This document shows positions 9,473 through 18,952 of a stretch of DNA of 64,000 bases, in pieces. The DNA is from Staphylococcus equorum (GTDB lineage Bacteria; Bacillota; Bacilli; Staphylococcales; Staphylococcaceae). Position 1 is the stretch's first letter, and each line of letters opens with the position of its first letter. The stretch is from contig NZ_JAMBPV010000003.1 of assembly GCF_029531845.1 (NCBI RefSeq), positions 1-64,000 of the forward strand, given 5' to 3'. The notes under the pieces are model-generated. The model did no database searches and was not told where the DNA came from. It was given only the letters and a program-made list of their open reading frames with translations. A program made the position numbers and the translations under genes.

Positions 9473-11578
9473 TTATATCGAACAACTTGTACATTCTTCA
9501 ACGCTTAACAGTTTATTTCTAGTATAATATAACGATTTTAATCCTTTGTGATGCGCATAAACATATAGTCGAGACAGTTCACGTGTAGATATTTCTGAAT
9601 TAACATAAAGAATTGTAGAAATACCTTGGTCCACGTGTGTTTGAATCGTTGAGATTAAATCGATTAATTTCATTTGATCTGTATTAAATGCTGACTTATA
9701 GTACCACATAGTTTCTGGTGATAAGAAAGGCATAGGATAAAATGTTTCAGCATTACCATAAGTACGACGTTCAATTTGATCAACGATTGGCATAACAGAG
9801 CTTGTCGCATTTTGTACATAAGAAATACTTTGTGTTGGTGCAATCGCTAAACGATATGCATGGAATAAACCATTTGCTTCAACTTCTTTTTGCAATGCTT
9901 TCCAATCTTCTGGAGATGGTATCTCTAAACCATCAAATAGCTTGCGTACTTTTTCAAATTTCGCTTCGAATGTTTGTGAAGTATAGAATTCAAAATATTT
10001 ACCATTAGCATAATCTGATTTATCAAAGTCTTTATAAGTTTCTTGTCTTTCTTTAGCAATTTCCATTGAACGTTCAATAGAATAATAGTTCATCATCATA
10101 AAGAAGATGTTAGCAAAGTCTTTTGCTTCTTCAGACTCATAGCCAATTTTATTTTTCGCTAAATAACCATGTAAGTTCATTACACCTAAACCAACTGAAT
10201 GTAATTCACTATTTGCTTTTCTTACACCTGGCGCATTTTGAATGTCTGCTTCATCGCTTACTACAGTTAATGCGTCCATACCTGTGTGTACAGAATTCTT
10301 GAATTTACCTGATTCCATTACGTTAACGATATTTAATGAGCCTAAGTTACAAGAGATGTCACGGTTAATTTCATCTTCTGTACCATAATCATTAATGATT
10401 GATGTTTCTTGTAATTGGAAAATTTCAGTACATAAGTTACTCATTTTAATTTGGCCAATATTTGAGTTAGCGTGAACTTTATTAGCATTGTCTTTAAACA
10501 TCAAGTAAGGATAACCAGATTGTAATTGTGTTTGAGCAATTGTATTTAACATGTCACGTGCATCTTTTTTCTTTTTATCAATATTTGGATTTGCAACAAG
10601 TTCATCGTAATATTCATCAAGATCAATATCATCTAATGTGACACCATATTCTTTATGGATTGTATGTGGTGCAAACATATGGAAGTCTTTACCTTCTTTT
10701 GCTAAATCAAAGAATTTAGACGGAACAATTAAACCTGTTGATATTGTAGATAAACGCAAATCTTCATCAGCGTTTACTTTTTTCGTATCTAAAAATTCTT
10801 CAACGTCATAGTGGAAGATATTTAAATATACTGCTCCAGCGCCTGGACGTTGTCCTAGTTGATCTGCGTAACTAAAGCCGCCTTCAAGTGATTTTGCAAC
10901 AGGTAGTACACCTTTTGCTACACCTTTAATACCTTTGATTGCTTCACCGCGCGCACGTAATTTAGACAAGTTGATAGCAACACCGCCACCAATTTTGCTT
11001 AATTGTTTGGCTGTAGAATCTATGAAGTTAATTGAGTTTAAACTATCGTCTGCTTCAAGTAAGAAACAAGATACAAGTTCTCCACGACGTGCACGTCCAG
11101 CGTTTAAGAATGTTGGCGTTGCAGGTTGATAACGTTGTTCAACCATTGCAGAAATAAACTGTTTAGCTGTGGCTTTATGGCCGTTTGCTAAATATAATGC
11201 AACAATCGCTACGTGTTGCTTGTAGTCTTCTAAATATTGGCTTTTGTCATTCGTTTTCAATGCATAATCTTTGTAAAACTTACTTGCGGACATGTAACTC
11301 GCAAAATTGAATGGAATGCTTTTAGCATAATCAGTGATTTCTTCTAGGTCCGCTACTGAATATTTTGCAAATACATCAAAATAGAAATCATTATCAACGA
11401 GATAGTGAAGACGTTCAAGTTCAGTATCAAAATAAATCGTCTTATCCTGTATCTCTTCTAGATAGACTGTTAATGCTTCTTGATCCTTTTCTAAATCAAA
11501 AAACCCATTCTCTTTACGCTTGGTAACTTCGTTATTTAATTCAATATGATTGTATTTCTTCTCGTCCATAATCTTCAT
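9473..11578 (-). CDS. nrdE: Class Ib ribonucleoside-diphosphate reductase large subunit NrdE
   Basis: The 701-residue alpha subunit converts NDPs to dNDPs. Visible are the N-terminal cap of class Ib enzymes (short, lacking an ATP-cone), the first redox-cysteine segment [10 protein letters not shown], the NLCTEIFQ segment with the radical cysteine, the substrate loop [17 protein letters not shown], and the C-terminal CTSCSI shuttle cysteines. Length equals that of other staphylococcal NrdE proteins. The start codon lies inside the end of nrdI (38-bp overlap) with AAGGTGG upstream, implying coupling. Without an ATP-cone, overall activity should be set by transcription. Confidence 0.97.
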   Translation of the reverse strand: MKIMDEKKYNHIELNNEVTKRKENGFFDLEKDQEALTVYLEEIQDKTIYFDTELERLHYLVDNDFYFDVFAKYSVADLEEITDYAKSIPFNFASYMSASKFYKDYALKTNDKSQYLEDYKQHVAIVALYLANGHKATAKQFISAMVEQRYQPATPTFLNAGRARRGELVSCFLLEADDSLNSINFIDSTAKQLSKIGGGVAINLSKLRARGEAIKGIKGVAKGVLPVAKSLEGGFSYADQLGQRPGAGAVYLNIFHYDVEEFLDTKKVNADEDLRLSTISTGLIVPSKFFDLAKEGKDFHMFAPHTIHKEYGVTLDDIDLDEYYDELVANPNIDKKKKDARDMLNTIAQTQLQSGYPYLMFKDNANKVHANSNIGQIKMSNLCTEIFQLQETSIINDYGTEDEINRDISCNLGSLNIVNVMESGKFKNSVHTGMDALTVVSDEADIQNAPGVRKANSELHSVGLGVMNLHGYLAKNKIGYESEEAKDFANIFFMMMNYYSIERSMEIAKERQETYKDFDKSDYANGKYFEFYTSQTFEAKFEKVRKLFDGLEIPSPEDWKALQKEVEANGLFHAYRLAIAPTQSISYVQNATSSVMPIVDQIERRTYGNAETFYPMPFLSPETMWYYKSAFNTDQMKLIDLISTIQTHVDQGISTILYVNSEISTRELSRLYVYAHHKGLKSLYYTRNKLLSVEECTSCSI

Positions 11579-11939
11579 TGAAATGCCCCACCTTATCTTT
11601 AAATTCGCTTATCTCGTTCGTTGTGCCATGTAATTCAAACTTCATTAATAATGGAACATGATATCGTTCCGAAATAGATCGTCCAGCTTTTGCAAAATTT
11701 TGGCCCCAGTTTCGGTTTCCGCTAGCTGCAACAGCTTGTAATAAGTCGTGATTAATATCTAAAAATGACTGAACAGGTGGCGGTACTTCACCAAATCCTA
11801 TTGTTCCAGTGACCAATATGAAAGGCTCATCCATTCTTTCAGAACAATTATTTTGTGTAATTTCCATTACGTTGGTAAGTTCAGTTCGTTTTATGAATCT
11901 ACGCACATTGCCAGAAAATGAAAAATATACAACCTTCAT
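11541..11939 (-). CDS. nrdI: Flavodoxin-like protein NrdI
   Basis: A 132-residue NrdI flavodoxin that supplies oxidant to assemble the Mn(III)2-tyrosyl radical in NrdF. The FMN phosphate loop [11 protein letters not shown] and the [16 protein letters not shown] segment match the family, as does the [10 protein letters not shown] motif near residue 75. First gene of nrdIEF. The 700-bp upstream region carries NrdR-like boxes and a plausible promoter. Confidence 0.95.
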   Translation of the reverse strand: MKVVYFSFSGNVRRFIKRTELTNVMEITQNNCSERMDEPFILVTGTIGFGEVPPPVQSFLDINHDLLQAVAASGNRNWGQNFAKAGRSISERYHVPLLMKFELHGTTNEISEFKDKVGHFNEDYGREEIQSY

Positions 11940-11989
11940 CGGATCACCTACTTTCTAAAAATATTTATCTTATTATGATAAAATCATAT

Positions 11990-12019
11990 ATTATACTTAA
12001 ATGCGCTTTGAAAAATCAA
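11990..12019 (-). promoter_or_regulatory. Predicted promoter of nrdIEF
   Basis: On the minus strand, -35 TTGATT (12014-12019) and -10 TATAAT (11990-11995) are separated by 18 bp, 51 bp upstream of nrdI. This is the best sigma-A match in the region. Confidence 0.55.
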
Positions 12020-12042
12020 AACAACTTAACTTCTAGAGGTAA

Positions 12043-12058
12043 CCACAATATATAGTAA
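12043..12058. promoter_or_regulatory. NrdR-like half-conserved box near the nrdI promoter
   Basis: CCACAATATATAGTAA resembles the NrdR consensus (ACACWATATWTWGTGT type), about 24 bp upstream of the predicted -35. Weaker than the pair at 12195-12242. Confidence 0.4.
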
Positions 12059-12194
12059 TTTCTATATCTATATGTAGTTATGTAAAAACTCAATAATTAA
12101 GTATTAATGCTTGATTTGTCATATTTAAAAGCCTAAAACAGTGTGATTTTACATAAATTTTGATTTATTATAAATAAATTGACCACGTAGCAAA

Positions 12195-12242
12195 ACACTA
12201 TATATTGTGTTTTATCCTGGTCATCAATACTATATTATGTGT
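12195..12242. promoter_or_regulatory. Pair of NrdR boxes upstream of nrdI
   Basis: ACACTATATATTGTGT at 12195-12210 is a near-perfect NrdR palindrome. ATACTATATTATGTGT at 12227-12242 is a second match. Their starts are 32 bp apart, three helical turns, which is the spacing known for cooperative NrdR pairs. NrdR is the dATP/ATP-sensing repressor of ribonucleotide reductase genes. Confidence 0.75.
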
Positions 12243-12444
12243 TTCATTATACATAACTCAGAAGATTATTAAAAGGCTTTTATTTGCGACAAAATGTTGA
12301 ATAATCAATAGAAATGGCACCAATTCAACCTTAAAGTGATATTCACGAATCAAAAAATATTTTTTTGTGATTTTATGGTTTGATTATTTGCTTTTCTTAA
12401 AAATCTTGCAATGCTTGATGTGTCGTCTTTTACACAAAATCGCT

Positions 12445-12473
12445 TTATACATTGTGCGAAATACAATGTATAA
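12445..12473. repeat. 11-bp perfect inverted repeat, possible operator
   Basis: TTATACATTGT / ACAATGTATAA with a 7-bp spacer. It lies in the 700-bp gap between nrdI and the EamA gene, and I cannot assign it to a regulator. Confidence 0.55.
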
Positions 12474-12486
12474 CTATCATATATTA

Positions 12487-12508
12487 GAATCTTATAAGTA
12501 TAAGATTC
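12487..12508. repeat. 22-bp palindrome, possible operator
   Basis: Arms GAATCTTATA and TATAAGATTC around AG. It begins 13 bp after the inverted repeat at 12445-12473 and lies about 130 bp upstream of the EamA start. Unassigned. Confidence 0.55.
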
Positions 12509-12520
12509 ATCCAAATAAAT

Positions 12521-12534
12521 AGAACATTTGTTCG
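12521..12534. promoter_or_regulatory. LexA-like (SOS) box upstream of the EamA-queF genes
   Basis: The minus-strand reading CGAACAAATGTTCT matches the Gram-positive SOS box CGAACRNRYGTTYG at all but the last position. It lies 107 bp upstream of the EamA start and about 580 bp from nrdI. Confidence 0.5.
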
Positions 12535-12640
12535 TATTTATATGTTAATATACTTTCCTTCAACTTTCAACCATATATACATCTTCAGAGCATCTATGCT
12601 AATATGAATACGTTAAAAATTAAAAATTGAGGCGATACAT

Positions 12641-13528
12641 GTGAATCCTAAAGTTAAAGGTATCATTGCTATCTTAGTTTCAGCAGTTGGCTTTAGTTTT
12701 ATGACTGTCTTCTTCCGATTAGCTGGTGACTTGCCTGTATTTCAAAAGTCTCTCGCTCGAAATTTAGTAGCAATGTTTATACCATTATATTTTATTTTAA
12801 AGTATAAACAGCCATTATTTGGCAAATTAAGTAGTCAACCTTTATTGATTTCTCGTTCTACATTGGGTTTGATTGGTGTGTTACTTAATATCTACGCTAT
12901 CGATCACATGCTGTTAAGTGATGCAGATACGTTAATGAAGCTCAATCCATTTTGGACGATACTACTAAGTATTATCTTCTTAAATGAGAAAGTACGTAAT
13001 TACCAATTTGTAGCTATGATTGTAGCCATTTTTGGTATGTTGTTTGTTGTTAAACCAGAATTCTCCTCCACCATGATTCCTGCTTTGGGCGGGTTATTCT
13101 CTGGTATTTTTGCAGCAAGCGCTTATACGTGTGTCAGAGCATTGAGTACACGTGAAGCGCCCTATACTATTGTATTTTATTTTTCATTCTTTTCTATTAT
13201 AGTATTGATACCTTTTACTGTGTTTACATTTGAACCAATGTCTATGATGCAAGTTGTTTATTTAATCGGTGCAGGATTAGCAGCTGCTGCAGGACAAATT
13301 GGCATAACATTGGCCTATAGTTACGCGCCAGCTAAAGATATTTCAATATTCACATATGCATCTATTATATTTACCGCAGCATTTGGTTTTATATTATTCG
13401 GTGAAACACCAGATTCATTCGCTATCTTAGGCTATCTTATTATTATAGGTGCCAGTTACTATATGTTTGAAAAAGCACGTCGACAACCAATTACTATTCA
13501 AAAAGAAAAACAAAAACCTAAACGCTAA
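12641..13528 (+). CDS. EamA/DMT-family transporter
   Basis: A 295-residue protein with ten predicted membrane helices in two repeated EamA halves ([12 protein letters not shown] ends the first, [18 protein letters not shown] the second). Such drug/metabolite transporters move small polar metabolites, usually outward or by exchange; the substrate cannot be read from sequence. The start is the GTG at 12641 after GAGGCGAT; the ATG two bases earlier opens on a stop. queF follows after 14 bp, so the pair is probably cotranscribed, which hints at but does not prove a 7-deazaguanine-related substrate. Confidence 0.85.
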   Translation: MNPKVKGIIAILVSAVGFSFMTVFFRLAGDLPVFQKSLARNLVAMFIPLYFILKYKQPLFGKLSSQPLLISRSTLGLIGVLLNIYAIDHMLLSDADTLMKLNPFWTILLSIIFLNEKVRNYQFVAMIVAIFGMLFVVKPEFSSTMIPALGGLFSGIFAASAYTCVRALSTREAPYTIVFYFSFFSIIVLIPFTVFTFEPMSMMQVVYLIGAGLAAAAGQIGITLAYSYAPAKDISIFTYASIIFTAAFGFILFGETPDSFAILGYLIIIGASYYMFEKARRQPITIQKEKQKPKR

Positions 13529-13542
13529 AGGAGCGATATGCA

Positions 13543-14043
13543 ATGACTGAAGGACGCAAGAGAGAAGAATTAGAAGATATTACGTTATTAGGTAATCAAA
13601 ATAATAAATATGATTTTGATTATAGACCTGATGTTCTAGAATCATTTGATAACAAACACCCAGGTCGTGATTATTTTGTGAAGTTCAATTGCCCAGAATT
13701 CACTTCACTCTGTCCTATTACGGGACAACCTGATTTTGCAACAATTTATATTTCTTATATTCCTAATATTAAAATGGTAGAATCTAAATCGTTAAAACTC
13801 TATTTATTTAGTTTTAGAAACCATGGCGACTTCCATGAAGACTGTATGAACATTATAATGAATGATTTGATTGATCTAATGGATCCACATTATATTGAAG
13901 TTTGGGGCAAATTCACGCCACGTGGTGGTATTTCAATAGACCCATATACCAACTATGGTCGTCCCGATTCTAAATATGAAAAAATGGCAGAACATCGTTT
14001 AATGAATCATGACCTTTATCCAGAGAAAATAGATAATAGATAA
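13543..14043 (+). CDS. queF: NADPH-dependent 7-cyano-7-deazaguanine reductase QueF
   Basis: QueF reduces the nitrile of preQ0 to the aminomethyl group of preQ1 in queuosine biosynthesis. This 166-residue unimodular form has the catalytic cysteine in [13 protein letters not shown] and the NADPH-binding QueF motif ESKSLKLY, with FHEDCMN and GGISIDPY as in the family. It follows the EamA gene by 14 bp with AAAGGAG upstream and ends at a strong terminator. The other preQ0 genes, queCDE, lie 22 kb away in this window. Confidence 0.95.
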   Translation: MTEGRKREELEDITLLGNQNNKYDFDYRPDVLESFDNKHPGRDYFVKFNCPEFTSLCPITGQPDFATIYISYIPNIKMVESKSLKLYLFSFRNHGDFHEDCMNIIMNDLIDLMDPHYIEVWGKFTPRGGISIDPYTNYGRPDSKYEKMAEHRLMNHDLYPEKIDNR

Positions 14044-14121
14044 TAGACTTCATTTTATTATATCTACTCCTCACATACACTCATTGAAATTTCGAGACAT
14101 AAATACATGTCTTCCTCCATT

Positions 14122-14164
14122 AAACCATCGACTAATTGATTTAACTTAGTCGATGGTTTTTTTA
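14122..14164 (+). terminator. Terminator after queF
   Basis: Perfect 14-bp stem AAACCATCGACTAA / TTAGTCGATGGTTT, 10-nt loop, then a T run. The rest of the 323-bp gap to the next gene holds no further feature I can support beyond AT-rich promoter-like sequence. Confidence 0.88.
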
Positions 14165-14366
14165 CGTTTTTCGAGGGCACAAATCATGAAAATAAAAATT
14201 TTAATATGACATTCCCACCTTATTTTCATATACATATCTAAGCTCTTTTTATACTTTTTAAGTATATAGTGTAAAATTTACTTATATTTGAATAATTCAG
14301 GGACACACTTGTTTTTTTTATGAAAACAGTATAGAATAAATCCAACCATTTAAGGGGAGGGAAATT

Positions 14367-15881
14367 ATGAAAAAAGATTATCACAGTCACGAAGAAATCA
14401 TGAAAAGCATTCCAAACAAAGGTTTTTTCGGACATCCAAAAGGACTAAGCACACTATTCTTGACTGAGTTTTGGGAGAGATTCAGTTATTATGGTATGAA
14501 AGCCATATTAATTTTCTATTTATATTATAGTGTAGCTGACGGTGGGTTCGGCCTCAGCCAAGCAGTTGCTATGCAAATTGTTGCTATATACGGAACTTTA
14601 ATTTATATGTCTGGTGTTATCGGAGGCTGGATTGCAGACCGGATTACCGGGACGCAAGATGCCGTCTTTTATGGTGGGTTCCTTATCATGCTTGGACATA
14701 TCTTATTATCAATTCCAGGGAACTTAACATTAGTAATGATAGCTTTACTTCTAATTATCGCAGGTACTGGGTTATTAAAACCAAATATCTCTGCTACTGT
14801 TGGTGAATTATACGATCGTAATGATCCAAGACGCGATGCAGCATTTACGTTATTTTACATGGGGATTAATTTAGGGGCTTTATTAGCGCCTTTTATTACT
14901 GGGTTATTGCAAACTAGAATCAGTTTCCATGCTGGTTTCTTAGCAGCAGCAATTGGAATGTTTTTGGGTCTAGTCGTTTATGCAATCAAACGTAAGAAGA
15001 ATTTAGGGTTAGCTGGACGCAATGTGCCAATCCCGTTAACAAGACCAGAAATCAAAAAATTCGTACTTATTACTGTTGGCGTTATCGTTTTATTCTTAAT
15101 ATATTTGTGGATCTTACATTTAAATAATGCGCTAACATTAGGTAACTTTAGTTTCTTAATTACATTGTTAGGTATTGTATTACCGGTATACATATTCCTT
15201 AATATGATATTAAGTAAGAATATAACGAAAGATGAACGTTCACGTGTTTATAGTTACGTGCCTTTATACATCACATCTGTTGCATTCTGGATGATTCAAG
15301 AACAGGGTTCAACGATACTTGCAACATTTGCAGATAAAAAAACTCAATTAGAAATGTCTGTTTTAACAAACGGCTTGATTGATTTTTCAATACCTGCAGC
15401 ATGGGCGCAGTCATTAAATCCAGTGTTCATTGTGCTCTTAGCGCCAATTTTCGCGACACTTTGGATGAAATTAGGGAAATACAACCCGCCTACTGTACAT
15501 AAATTTGCCATTGGGGCGATTATCGCGGGCTTCTCTTATTTAATCATGATTATTCCATTAGCTACAGGTAACACACTTATTAATCCATTATGGCTTGTAC
15601 TGAGTTTCTTATTGATTACGATTGGTGAACTTTGTATCTCACCAGTAGGTTTATCTACAACTACTAAACTTGCACCAATAACGTTCACCGCACGTATGAT
15701 GAGCCTATGGATGCTAAGTAATGCAACAGCACAAGGGCTTAACGCTCAACTTGTTGTAGTCTATACAAAGATAAATCAAAGTGATTACTTTATGTATTCA
15801 GGTCTAGTTGCTGTAGTAATAGGTATTCTCTTACTGATTATTTCACCAAAAGTGAGACGTGCTATGAAAGGCGTTTACTAA
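14367..15881 (+). CDS. dtpT: POT-family proton-dependent di/tripeptide transporter (copy 1)
   Basis: A 504-residue PTR2/POT symporter with about 14 membrane segments. The proton-coupling signature EFWERFSYYGM lies near residue 30, and the second PTR2 signature (FTLFYMGINLGALLAPFITG) near 165-185. SVAFWMIQEQGSTIL is the helix-7 motif. It imports di- and tripeptides using the proton gradient. GGGGAGGG precedes the ATG at 14367. A close paralogue follows 258 bp downstream in the same direction, each with its own leader and separated by a terminator, so they are likely separate transcripts. Confidence 0.93.
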   Translation: MKKDYHSHEEIMKSIPNKGFFGHPKGLSTLFLTEFWERFSYYGMKAILIFYLYYSVADGGFGLSQAVAMQIVAIYGTLIYMSGVIGGWIADRITGTQDAVFYGGFLIMLGHILLSIPGNLTLVMIALLLIIAGTGLLKPNISATVGELYDRNDPRRDAAFTLFYMGINLGALLAPFITGLLQTRISFHAGFLAAAIGMFLGLVVYAIKRKKNLGLAGRNVPIPLTRPEIKKFVLITVGVIVLFLIYLWILHLNNALTLGNFSFLITLLGIVLPVYIFLNMILSKNITKDERSRVYSYVPLYITSVAFWMIQEQGSTILATFADKKTQLEMSVLTNGLIDFSIPAAWAQSLNPVFIVLLAPIFATLWMKLGKYNPPTVHKFAIGAIIAGFSYLIMIIPLATGNTLINPLWLVLSFLLITIGELCISPVGLSTTTKLAPITFTARMMSLWMLSNATAQGLNAQLVVVYTKINQSDYFMYSGLVAVVIGILLLIISPKVRRAMKGVY

Positions 15882-15911
15882 AAATTTAAAACTAAATACG
15901 ATTGAAACAAG

Positions 15912-15945
15912 AGTAGTGGTACTTCATTGTGCCACTACTTTTTTA
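15912..15945 (+). terminator. Terminator between the two POT transporters
   Basis: Stem AGTAGTGG / CCACTACT with a 12-nt loop, part of which can pair further, then TTTTTT. Confidence 0.85.
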
Positions 15946-16139
15946 CGCACATAATCAACATAAATAGCTTTAACTTAATGTTAATATTTTAAAATTAAAA
16001 CAAATTAAAATAATTTGTAATAATTAACTGAATCTTCCGAATATTGTTATTGTGAGAATATTATTGAAATTTATTTTTATTAGGAGTAAAATCTATTTTA
16101 TACATTTTTATTGGGAGCAAGAAAGGACGGGAATTTTTT

Positions 16140-17648
16140 ATGCAAAATCAGGACAAAACCCAGGACCAAGCCATTCAATCCATTCCACAAAAAGGATTCT
16201 TTGGCCATCCGAAAGGTCTAGGGGTTTTATTTTTCGTTGAATTTTGGGAGCGGTTTAGTTATTATGGGATGCGCGCGTTACTTATCTTTTATATGTATTT
16301 CGCAATCAAAGACGGCGGGCTCGGTATGGACAAGGGTACTGCACAGTCAGTCATGGCTGTTTATGGCGCTTTAATCTATATGACTTCAGTACTTGGAGGT
16401 TGGATATCTGATAGAATCACCGGTACACGTTCAGCCACATTCTATGGTGGTGTACTGATCATCATTGGCCATATATTCTTAAGTTTACCGTTAGATATTG
16501 TCGGTTTATTTATATCCATGTTCTTTATTATCGTGGGTTCAGGATTAATGAAACCAAGTATTTCTAATATCGTAGGTAGACTATATCCTGAAAATGATAC
16601 ACGTATGGATGCTGGATTTGTTATATTCTATATGTCTGTAAACTTAGGCGGACTACTTTCGCCATTAATATTAGATCAATTCGTTAAATCAGCCGATTTC
16701 CATGCTGGCTTTTTAATTGCTGCTGTAGGTATGGCATTAGGTTTAATTTGGTACATGATCTTCAACAAGAAAAATATTGGTGATGTAGGAACGAAACCTA
16801 CGAATCCTTTAAATCAAAGTGAGAAAAAGAAATACAGTCTGATATTCGCAGCTGCAACCGTAATTATTGCAGCCGTATTAATCATCACTGGATTAACTGG
16901 AACACTTTCATTTAACATTGTAAGTACAACTGTATTGATACTCGGGGTCGCGTTACCTATCATTTACTTTACAATTATGATTCGTAGTAAAGAAGTTACA
17001 TCTGATGAACGTTCACGTGTAATAGCCTTCATACCCTTATTTATTTTAGGTGTGGTTTTCTGGTCAATTCAAGAACAAGGTGCAAATGTACTTAACATTT
17101 TCGCTCTTGAAAGTAGTGACATGTCATTAAATATATTTGGATGGACAACAGATTTTGGACCAACCTGGTTCCAATCTATCAATCCTCTATTTATCGTATT
17201 ACTTGCTCCAGTACTTTCAATTATTTGGGCTAAAATGGCAAGACGTCAGCCAAGTCTAGCAACGAAATTTGTCTTAGGTGCATTTTTAGCAGGTGCTTCG
17301 TACATAATGATTGGCTTAATTGGCATTTCATCCGGTGGTGCAATGATAAGTGTGAACTGGATTATCCTGTCATATGTTATTTGTGTTATTGGGGAATTAT
17401 GTTTATCACCTACTGGTAATAGTGCAGCAGTAAAACTTGCACCTAAAGCCTTCAACACGCAAATGATGAGCTTATGGTTATTAACAAATGCATGTGCTCA
17501 AGCCATTAACGGTACGTTAGTAAAACTTATTGAACCACTTGGTTATAAAAATTATTTCCTATTCCTAGGAATAATCGCGATTGTAGTCAGTTTGATCATC
17601 CTTGCCTTTGTACCAAAAATCATCAAAGGTATGCGCGGTGTTAAATAA
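16140..17648 (+). CDS. POT-family proton-dependent di/tripeptide transporter (copy 2)
   Basis: A 502-residue POT transporter, clearly a paralogue of the gene just upstream: both open with SIP-x-KGFFGHPKGL and EFWERFSYYGM and share the interior motif QEQG. Residues differ along the whole length, so the duplication is old rather than an assembly artefact. Likely role is peptide uptake, perhaps with different substrate preference or timing. AAAGGACGGG precedes the ATG at 16140. The 5' leader has two similar stretches (ATTAGGAGTAAAA and ATTGGGAGCAAG) of unknown meaning. Confidence 0.92.
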   Translation: MQNQDKTQDQAIQSIPQKGFFGHPKGLGVLFFVEFWERFSYYGMRALLIFYMYFAIKDGGLGMDKGTAQSVMAVYGALIYMTSVLGGWISDRITGTRSATFYGGVLIIIGHIFLSLPLDIVGLFISMFFIIVGSGLMKPSISNIVGRLYPENDTRMDAGFVIFYMSVNLGGLLSPLILDQFVKSADFHAGFLIAAVGMALGLIWYMIFNKKNIGDVGTKPTNPLNQSEKKKYSLIFAAATVIIAAVLIITGLTGTLSFNIVSTTVLILGVALPIIYFTIMIRSKEVTSDERSRVIAFIPLFILGVVFWSIQEQGANVLNIFALESSDMSLNIFGWTTDFGPTWFQSINPLFIVLLAPVLSIIWAKMARRQPSLATKFVLGAFLAGASYIMIGLIGISSGGAMISVNWIILSYVICVIGELCLSPTGNSAAVKLAPKAFNTQMMSLWLLTNACAQAINGTLVKLIEPLGYKNYFLFLGIIAIVVSLIILAFVPKIIKGMRGVK

Positions 17649-17679
17649 TAGTTTAATGATTTGAGTTTGTACAGTAGCT

Positions 17680-17756
17680 GTCTGATATCTAGTCAGCTTT
17701 GTGGGAGCGGGAATACGAAATCAACTTTCAAATTTTGATTTCTATCTCGTTCTTTT
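17680..17756 (+). terminator. Terminator containing a dispersed intergenic repeat (copy 1)
   Basis: GAAATCAA / TTGATTTC (17717-17742) forms the core stem, extended outward by GAGCGGGA against TCTCGTTC, then TTTTTT. The upstream part CTAGTCAGCTTTG recurs inverted at 54695-54767, so this belongs to a repeat family. Confidence 0.72.
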
Positions 17757-17826
17757 TTATTTATTTTTATTAAAAATCGGGTAAACTTAATAGGAAATCA
17801 AAATTCTAAGAAATATGGTGAATGAA

Positions 17827-18774
17827 TTGACTCAATCAAAATTTAAACACGGTGTATTATTTTACCATGAACACTCAGGTATAAAAGATATTTATAGAGG
17901 ACTCGGAGATGTTGCGTCATCACTTACAACATTTTGTAAACATCTATCTATCCAATTAAGTGAAAATGAAGGAGACATTATCACCTATTGTAAAAAAATA
18001 AAAGAGGAAAGTTATAGTGATGATGTAGATATTATCTTTATTTTAGGTGGCGACGGCACAGTCAATGAACTCGTTAATGGGATGATGCAAAGCCAACTCG
18101 ATATCCCAATCGGTATTATACCAGGCGGGACTTTTAATGATTTTGTAAAAACATTAAATTTACATCCACGTCATAAAGTAGCAAGTGAACAACTCAAGGA
18201 AGCAGAATTAAAATCTTATGATGTTATGAAAGTTAATGATGAATATGCTTTAAACTTTGTAGGCATGGGTCTTATTGTACAAAATGCTGAAAACGTACAA
18301 AACGGTAACAAAGATGTCTTTGGAAAACTAAGTTACGTTGGTTCTACAGTAAAAACATTACTTAATCCAGAACACTTTGAGTATAAAATAACTGTCGATA
18401 ACAATGAAATTGAGGGTAATACCACAATGCTTGTGGTAGCGAATGGCCCCTTTATAGGCGACAGTCGTATACCTTTAACCGACTTGTCTCCTAATGATGG
18501 TTACTTAAATACTTTTATCTTCACAGAAGAAAGAACAAGTGTATTAAACGATATATTTAAACAACGTGACAGCATGAATTGGAATAATATGACAGATGGT
18601 ATTAAACATGTATTAGCGAAGAAAATCACCATCGCTACGGACCCACAGATGAAAGTTGACATTGATGGTGAGATTGGCTTAAAAACACCGCTTCAAATAG
18701 AAGTTGTGCCAAATGCAATTCAAATACTGACACTGCCAGAAGAGAAACAAGCGAACGATACTGAATCTGAATAA
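17827..18774 (+). CDS. Diacylglycerol-kinase-like lipid kinase
   Basis: A DAGK-catalytic-domain protein. The nucleotide loop [15 protein letters not shown] (about residues 70-85) and [15 protein letters not shown] (about 100-115) are the two conserved blocks of the family, and [21 protein letters not shown] is the C-terminal block. Relatives phosphorylate diacylglycerol or related lipids at the membrane; this paralogue differs from the housekeeping DgkB and its substrate is unknown. The TTG at 17827 is preferred because GGTGA lies 5 nt upstream and the N-terminus ([15 protein letters not shown]) is then as in relatives; the ATG at 17815 adds four residues and lacks a ribosome binding site. 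Confidence 0.85.
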   Translation: MTQSKFKHGVLFYHEHSGIKDIYRGLGDVASSLTTFCKHLSIQLSENEGDIITYCKKIKEESYSDDVDIIFILGGDGTVNELVNGMMQSQLDIPIGIIPGGTFNDFVKTLNLHPRHKVASEQLKEAELKSYDVMKVNDEYALNFVGMGLIVQNAENVQNGNKDVFGKLSYVGSTVKTLLNPEHFEYKITVDNNEIEGNTTMLVVANGPFIGDSRIPLTDLSPNDGYLNTFIFTEERTSVLNDIFKQRDSMNWNNMTDGIKHVLAKKITIATDPQMKVDIDGEIGLKTPLQIEVVPNAIQILTLPEEKQANDTESE

Positions 18775-18845
18775 TTAAGCTTTAACATTATGATTTAAAT
18801 TACAGGCAAACATGCATTTTTAAAATCATAATATTTTAAATAGAA

Positions 18846-18886
18846 AACACCAATCCATCAAAAATGAATGGATTGGTGTTTTTTTT
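18846..18886. terminator. Terminator after the lipid kinase
   Basis: Perfect 13-bp stem AACACCAATCCAT / ATGGATTGGTGTT with a 9-nt loop and eight T after it. The facing gene on the minus strand ends at 18953. Confidence 0.9.
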
Positions 18887-18952
18887 AAGCAAGGGTATTT
18901 TGTTATATATTTATATCTAAAATTCACATATCAAATGCAAACACTTGAAAGA

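Noticed and set aside
16052-16240. 62-codon frame overlapping the start of the second POT gene
   Set aside because: It is an out-of-frame reading of the leader and first codons of a clear gene.
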